Source: Clostridiales bacterium
GTDB lineage: Bacteria; Bacillota; Clostridia; Peptostreptococcales; Anaerovoracaceae
Assembly: GCA_015258265.1 (NCBI GenBank)
Contig: JABZIP010000008.1
Span: 1 to 59,620 of the forward strand
Reading direction: 5' to 3'
Length of the DNA stretch: 59,620 bases
This document shows, in pieces, positions 55,963-59,620 of this stretch; the stretch's first letter is position 1, and the number at the start of each line of letters is the position of its first letter. The notes below the pieces were generated by a model. That model was not told the DNA's origin, made no database searches, and saw nothing but the letters and a program-made list of their open reading frames with translations. A program made the position numbers and the translations under genes.

Positions 55963-56766
55963 TCACCTCAACATTTCATTAAGCCGCGCTTCGTATATAT
56001 CATATACTTCTTTAAGTCCTGCTATAATTTCTTTCAACTCCGCTTGTTTTTGTTCCAACTTTTGCGGATTGTCAAGTATTTCCTTCAAAGTATAAGGATA
56101 ACTCGATTTTATAGACGCAATTTCTTCTTGAATCATTTTAATTGTATTCATAAACCGTTCCTTATCTTTAATAAGAGCAGATAATGCATTTTCTGTATGC
56201 TCGGAAATCACAGGCCCAGATACCAAATCGTTAATCACCCTCAACCCATGCAAATCCCCATTTTCATATGCTTCAACCGCATTTTGAAATAGCTTAAGCT
56301 GCGCAGGCGTAACTTCGGGATGTAAATCCGGATGAAGTGCCTTCACAATAGTGTGATACAGCTTTTTTATTTCCTTTGTTTCTTCATCGCTTAAAAATGA
56401 TTTATGACTATAACTTAAAGCCTCATTCACCTTATTTATTTGCTCTTCCAGTTGCACTTCAAATTCTGCAAACTCGTCATCAAGTATCTTTTCAATTTGT
56501 GAAATCAAAATTTTCTCTTGTCTGTTTTTCTTTGCCTGTAAAAGATCTATTTTTCTTTTAATGCGTAACACCTTGCAATTAAGCTCAAATGCTTTATATT
56601 CAAGATGACCTGCGGCAAGCATATATTCCATCTCGATATTTTTACAAATTACTAAAAGCAGTTCATCCTTTTCAAGAAGCAGCATGGAAATCTCCGTTTT
56701 TAATTTTTCAATTTCCACTTTCAATTTATCAAATTCAGGAAACGGAATTATTACGCCTTTTTTCAT
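55963..56766 (-). CDS. Coiled-coil protein with DnaJ-like HPD motif
   Basis: This 267-residue protein is mostly coiled coil (about residues 12-120 and 200-267) with a J-domain-like helix in the middle: TIVKALHPDLHPE, HPD at residues 145-147. The HPD tripeptide is the part of J-domains that activates Hsp70. Start ATG 56766 has AAAGGAAAT before it; an ATG at 56805 lacks a ribosome binding site. It forms a unit with HIRAN and the phosphatase. It has no recognised client or exact function. Confidence 0.7.
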   Translation of the reverse strand: MKKGVIIPFPEFDKLKVEIEKLKTEISMLLLEKDELLLVICKNIEMEYMLAAGHLEYKAFELNCKVLRIKRKIDLLQAKKNRQEKILISQIEKILDDEFAEFEVQLEEQINKVNEALSYSHKSFLSDEETKEIKKLYHTIVKALHPDLHPEVTPAQLKLFQNAVEAYENGDLHGLRVINDLVSGPVISEHTENALSALIKDKERFMNTIKMIQEEIASIKSSYPYTLKEILDNPQKLEQKQAELKEIIAGLKEVYDIYEARLNEMLR

Positions 56767-56850
56767 ATTTCCTTTTAAATTATCCACACCAACCCCCTTA
56801 TTCATACATTACGAGTAATGAAGCATTCAATAACATTTTTCGATTACCTT

Positions 56851-57017
56851 GTGCACATTATATCATATCCTTTGATTTAACAAAATATAGGTAGGATATG
56901 ATGAAATGTCTTGATTAACTTAGGCACATTATATCACATTTTTAAATTTTAAAATTAAGCAGCGGTAAAATGTGATGAAATGTCTTGATTAACTTAGGCA
57001 CATTATATCACATTTTT
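56851..57017 (-). repeat. Tandem hairpin repeats with internal extended -10 elements
   Basis: A 44-base unit occurs twice without change (56900-56943 and 56974-57017, period 74), and a partial third unit covers 56851-56870. On the minus strand each unit carries TGATATAAT (extended -10: TGnTATAAT), so this looks like two or three tandem promoters reading into the J-domain gene. Arms form hairpins: ATCATATCC (56862-56870) with GGATATGAT (56894-56902), and ATCACATTTT (56933-56942) with AAAATGTGAT (56967-56976). The sequence differs between the two stems but the pairing is kept. Confidence 0.8.
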
Positions 57018-57031
57018 CAACTGACAAAAAT

Positions 57032-57049
57032 GAGCGACTTATGTCGCTC
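57032..57049 (-). terminator. Intrinsic terminator of csm6
   Basis: GAGCGAC (57032-57038) pairs with GTCGCTC (57043-57049). On the minus strand the stem is followed by ATTTTT, 10 bases after the csm6 stop codon. It also has a CTTTTATTT tail on the + strand. Confidence 0.75.
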
Positions 57050-57059
57050 CTTTTATTTG

Positions 57060-58403
57060 TTATTCACATTCCATAGCTTTTAAAATTTTATTGTTCATAT
57101 CATCGTAAGATGTCCAATATTCTTTGCTTATATTTATTCCTGCAAATTTAAATGTCTTTTTAATCATATCTATGATTTGCTTACCTGTAAATCCTGTTTC
57201 CTTTTTGATAGATTCGTCTGTGACGGAAATTATTTGATGCGCAACTTTATTTCGTAAGTTTTGTTCAACATCTCGCAGAGCATTTACAAGTGAAATCAGA
57301 TCTGTACTTTTATTTTCCGCCTTGCTTGCATAGTGTTCTATTAACACAATTAGCTGTGATGAATAAACCGGACCAAACTTAAATTGCCCATTAAAAAATG
57401 TGTTCAGTACATCAAATATTGTAGTATTTTGCAACCTTACCGAATCCCAAGTTCGAAAATTTAGCTTTTTATCATATCTACAATAACGATCTATATTGAT
57501 TCCAAATTGGCATTTCAAAATCAGCTCAAATAAATCTGCAATAAGCGGTGAAATAGCCCTTAAAAAATCTGCATATTCACCTCTTTTATATTTAACTTCC
57601 AGATTTAAAGCATATTCAAAATATTTTTTATTGTCGCCCGATTTTACAGGGAAAAACTTTTCCGCTTCTTTTAAATGCATCTTATCTACACCGCTAAAAT
57701 CGAGCAAATACCTATATTGTGCAACTTCAATAAGGGGCAAATAGTTTTTTGTTTTCATCTGCGGTAAGCTCCTTGCCAAACTTAAAGCCGCAGCATAGTC
57801 GTAAGCCTGAATGTGCTTCTTTATAATTTCTTCGTTTTTGATTAAAGACAATGCAGGGCATTTCACCTCTTCACATCTGTTTTCACAATCGGGTACATTA
57901 TCTTCATTCATTTCCCAAAGTTCTTTCACAAGGTAACCCTTATGATTATGCTCATTCATAGCTTTATTAGGCGTTCCTACTTGAATTACTTTACAATTCA
58001 GCTCTATCATAGTGACTATTACCAATAACGCCGATTTCATAGCAGGGGTGCCGCTTGAAACATTTAGGAGCAAAACGTCATCCTCATTCATTTGCGCTAC
58101 AATTTCGGTAATAATCGGTTTGAATTCTTCGAAAGCATAATTAAAAATATGCACATCACTTAAATCCGCTCGCTCTATCCAATGATATATAGTCTTTCTG
58201 TCTTGAGCCTCATCGAGTTTTTCCAAGCAATACGAATATCTTTGATCCATTTTTTCATTTTCAATGATTTCCTTCGACATGTAAAGGTATATTTCGTCTG
58301 GTTTATAAAACCTGCAAATATGAAGTAGTGCTCCCTCTTTGTAATTGTCTTGCGAAATCGGATCTGTCCCGCCTATCGGCGAGAATAAAATCGTTTTACC
58401 CAT
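57060..58403 (-). CDS. csm6: Csm6-type CARF-HEPN ribonuclease (type III CRISPR ancillary effector)
   Basis: This 447-residue protein has an N-terminal Rossmann-like CARF domain with ILFSPIGGTDPI near the start and LLNVSSGTPAMKS (residues about 112-124), the motif expected to bind cyclic oligoadenylate made by Cas10. The C-terminal HEPN domain has the ribonuclease motif RX4H (Arg384 to His389 in LRNKVAH). A Cys cluster (C173, C177, C182) separates the two, which I do not recognise from the family. Csm6 degrades RNA non-specifically once activated by the type III interference complex. It is next to the trailer end of a type III-like CRISPR array. Start ATG 58403 has GGTGG upstream. It could also respond to a cyclase outside this window. 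Confidence 0.9.
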   Translation of the reverse strand: MGKTILFSPIGGTDPISQDNYKEGALLHICRFYKPDEIYLYMSKEIIENEKMDQRYSYCLEKLDEAQDRKTIYHWIERADLSDVHIFNYAFEEFKPIITEIVAQMNEDDVLLLNVSSGTPAMKSALLVIVTMIELNCKVIQVGTPNKAMNEHNHKGYLVKELWEMNEDNVPDCENRCEEVKCPALSLIKNEEIIKKHIQAYDYAAALSLARSLPQMKTKNYLPLIEVAQYRYLLDFSGVDKMHLKEAEKFFPVKSGDNKKYFEYALNLEVKYKRGEYADFLRAISPLIADLFELILKCQFGINIDRYCRYDKKLNFRTWDSVRLQNTTIFDVLNTFFNGQFKFGPVYSSQLIVLIEHYASKAENKSTDLISLVNALRDVEQNLRNKVAHQIISVTDESIKKETGFTGKQIIDMIKKTFKFAGINISKEYWTSYDDMNNKILKAMECE

Positions 58404-58445
58404 TTAAATTTCCACCTAGACAAATTTGTAGTTTTCGTGCTCAAG

Positions 58446-59345
58446 CTATTCAGTTTTGCTTGAAACAAGCCCTGTTGCCATTTTTATATCTTCGTCCGAA
58501 AACCCTAATTTTTTCATATTTTTTGCAACATCGTGCAAACCCTCGTTTCGTCCTATAGATATACCTTCCTTTCTCCCTATCATTACAGCTTTATCCCACT
58601 TCATTGCATCTATTTCTTCTTGTGTATACAACGTCATTCTCATTTCAATCACCTCCATAGCATGCTTTTGCAAAAACTCTCTAAGTATGTTGTGCGCCTT
58701 ACAATATTCTATAGTTGCAATTAGAGCCTTCAGCTTTTCTGTCTTTCCTTTCGCCCTTTTTCCAAATTCGTCATACTTCCTGCAAAACCCTATATACTGG
58801 CTCAAAATATTTCCGTCATCCCGCGTTCCTGCAAATACATCCACCGTTAATTCCAATTTACATCTTTCGTTTTGCGTATACATATCAGAAAGATGTAATT
58901 TCCTATATTCTTCAAGTTTTTCGCTTCCCGTATACACAAGCAGGAAGTCAGGTTCAGGTATTTTAATTTGCGTTCTACCATAGATATCCAAGCCTTTTTC
59001 TTTTATGTAATCCCGATAAGTGTGTGCCATATATATCAAAAACCTGAGTGCCATATTAGGATTAAATGTACTCTGCGCTTCTGCAAGTACTATAAGTCTG
59101 TTTCCTACCATAAATCCCAAGTCGTTGTACACATCGTTGACCAGTACATTCTCTAATGTAAGCAGCCTAAAATCTTCATCTTGGTAATTAGTTCCGTCAG
59201 TATACAAACTATCATAGAGCAGTCGTAAGTATTTGACCTCACTGAACAGCTTGGTAAACACGCTATCTTTAATTCGCCTGTTTGCGGTAATTTTCTTATC
59301 CCTCGCAAGCTGTGTTTTCCCAGTAGTTTCATCATTTATATTCAA
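58446..59345 (-). CDS. Rpn family recombination-promoting nuclease / PD-(D/E)XK nuclease-transposase protein
   Basis: This 299-residue protein matches the PD-(D/E)XK transposase-like (Rpn) group: TKLFSEVKYLRLLYDSLY at the start, the catalytic core D75 (YNDLGFMVGN) with E89 and Q91 (LAEAQS), LRFLIYMAHTYRDY, PDFLLVYTG, and a C-terminal helix with IGRKEGISIGRNEGLHD repeats. Rpn proteins act as DNA nucleases that promote recombination; several occur in defence loci. The start is TTG 59345, with AAAGGAG 9 bases upstream; an ATG pair nearby is in another frame. It lies between the CRISPR trailer and csm6 (42-base gap) and has its own promoter, so it may be an operon with csm6. Confidence 0.8.
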   Translation of the reverse strand: MNINDETTGKTQLARDKKITANRRIKDSVFTKLFSEVKYLRLLYDSLYTDGTNYQDEDFRLLTLENVLVNDVYNDLGFMVGNRLIVLAEAQSTFNPNMALRFLIYMAHTYRDYIKEKGLDIYGRTQIKIPEPDFLLVYTGSEKLEEYRKLHLSDMYTQNERCKLELTVDVFAGTRDDGNILSQYIGFCRKYDEFGKRAKGKTEKLKALIATIEYCKAHNILREFLQKHAMEVIEMRMTLYTQEEIDAMKWDKAVMIGRKEGISIGRNEGLHDVAKNMKKLGFSDEDIKMATGLVSSKTE

Positions 59346-59362
59346 CTTTTTTATCTCCTTTA

Positions 59363-59391
59363 ATTATATTAAAACGCATGTGTAAAGTCAA
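59363..59391 (-). promoter_or_regulatory. Promoter of the Rpn-csm6 unit
   Basis: On the minus strand, TTGACT (59386-59391) and TATAAT (59363-59368) have a 17-base spacer. The predicted transcription start is within a few bases of the ribosome binding site AAAGGAG, so the mRNA leader would be about a dozen bases. Confidence 0.75.
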
Positions 59392-59487
59392 CGGCGTTTC
59401 TTTATGTAATATTTTACTATTAAAGCATATAAATGTCAAACTGTTTTGCATACAAAAACTAAATTGTGAATTTTCGTAACTAAAAAA

Positions 59488-59510
59488 GAGACACTGTTTT
59501 TTAGTGTCTC
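59488..59510 (-). terminator. Intrinsic terminator of the CRISPR array
   Basis: GAGACACT (59488-59495) pairs with AGTGTCTC (59503-59510) over a 7-base loop. On the minus strand the stem is followed by six T. It directly abuts the last repeat of the array. Confidence 0.85.
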
Positions 59511-59618
59511 TTTCCGTCCCCTATGGGGATTGTAGTCTTTATAAAACTATAACAGTGGTAATCGTAACAGTTGTGATTGCAAGTTTCCGTCCCCTATGGG
59601 GATTGTAGTCTTTATAAA
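59511..59618 (-). CRISPR. Trailer end of a type III-A-like CRISPR array
   Basis: Two 35-base units (59511-59545 and 59584-59618) are identical; with the adjoining base the repeat is 36 bases. They flank a 37-base spacer (59546-59582). The repeat has a CCCC-TAT-GGGG stem. Read on the minus strand its 3' end is GGGGACGGAAAC, the same end as the S. thermophilus type III-A (CRISPR2) repeat, giving the 5' crRNA handle ACGGAAAC. Base 59583 is G (complement C) in the complete repeat, but base 59510 is C (complement G), so the last repeat is changed at its final base. This and the terminator beyond it mark the trailer end. The array continues off the window to the right. Confidence 0.92.
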
Positions 59619-59620
59619 GC

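Noticed and set aside
56851..57017. The 44-base repeats as a second CRISPR array
   Set aside because: Two units with a 30-base spacing show hairpin pairing between neighbouring units, not an internal repeat palindrome, and carry -10 promoter elements. There is no match to the 36-base CRISPR repeat at the right end.
59153..59335. ATG-started small open frame within the Rpn gene
   Set aside because: It is in another frame of the Rpn gene. The TTG start at 59345 has the ribosome binding site at proper spacing and gives the conserved N-terminus.

Overview
The window is a low-GC stretch (roughly 35-40% by eye) from a Gram-positive member of the Bacillota, most likely class Clostridia. Evidence for this: AGGAGG-type ribosome binding sites, a fused SecDF, LPXTG (LPKTGDD) wall-anchored adhesins with a SpaA-type domain, RNase J, HemZ, the alaS-ireB-ruvX and mltG-trmR-U32 gene orders, and an Asp23-NusB-XseA-XseB-IspA-Dxs-TlyA run. 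I did not assign a genus. Gene density is high and most of the window is core housekeeping sequence.

Layout. 1-8.6 kb: the 3' end of an oligopeptide-type solute-binding protein gene, then two tandem paralogous adhesins of about 1,300 residues, each with its own similar promoter and its own terminator. 8.6-25.1 kb (+ strand): two tRNA-Leu genes, yajC, secDF, rel, dtd, a metallo-beta-lactamase, hemZ, hisS, aspS, nadD, yqeK, rsfS, leuS and rnjA, mostly with overlaps or tiny gaps. 25.4-33.8 kb (+): efp, mltG, trmR, a U32 peptidase, a CNNM-type transporter, alaS, ireB and ruvX. 33.8-34.3 kb: a convergent gene-free zone with two strong hairpins and an AT-rich tract. 34.3-50.7 kb (- strand): a YneA-like LysM membrane protein under what looks like a triple LexA-type operator, a YnbB-like PLP enzyme, a tyrosine recombinase, miaA, mutL, mutS, an aminotransferase, tlyA, dxs, ispA, xseB, xseA, a TsaD-like paralogue, nusB and an Asp23 protein. 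50.9-54.9 kb (-): a third giant adhesin of the same family as the first two.

55-59.6 kb (-) is the accessory end. It holds a three-gene unit (coiled-coil J-domain-like protein, HIRAN protein, low-molecular-weight tyrosine phosphatase) preceded by an array of tandem hairpin repeats that carry extended -10 elements. Next come a Csm6-type CARF-HEPN ribonuclease and an Rpn/PD-(D/E)XK nuclease-transposase family protein, and then the trailer end of a CRISPR array running off the right edge. The repeat, read on the minus strand, ends in GGGGACGGAAAC, which is the 3' end of type III-A repeats such as S. thermophilus CRISPR2. That fits the Csm6 next to it. The rest of the type III locus (cas10, csm2-5) should lie to the right of the window if it exists.

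The observations I consider most worth following are: (1) the CRISPR trailer, where the terminal repeat is fused directly to an intrinsic terminator; (2) the Rpn/Csm6/J-domain/HIRAN/phosphatase neighbourhood; (3) the tandem hairpin/promoter repeats with compensatory changes at 56.85-57.02 kb; and (4) three LexA-like boxes spaced exactly 30 bp apart upstream of the yneA-like gene.
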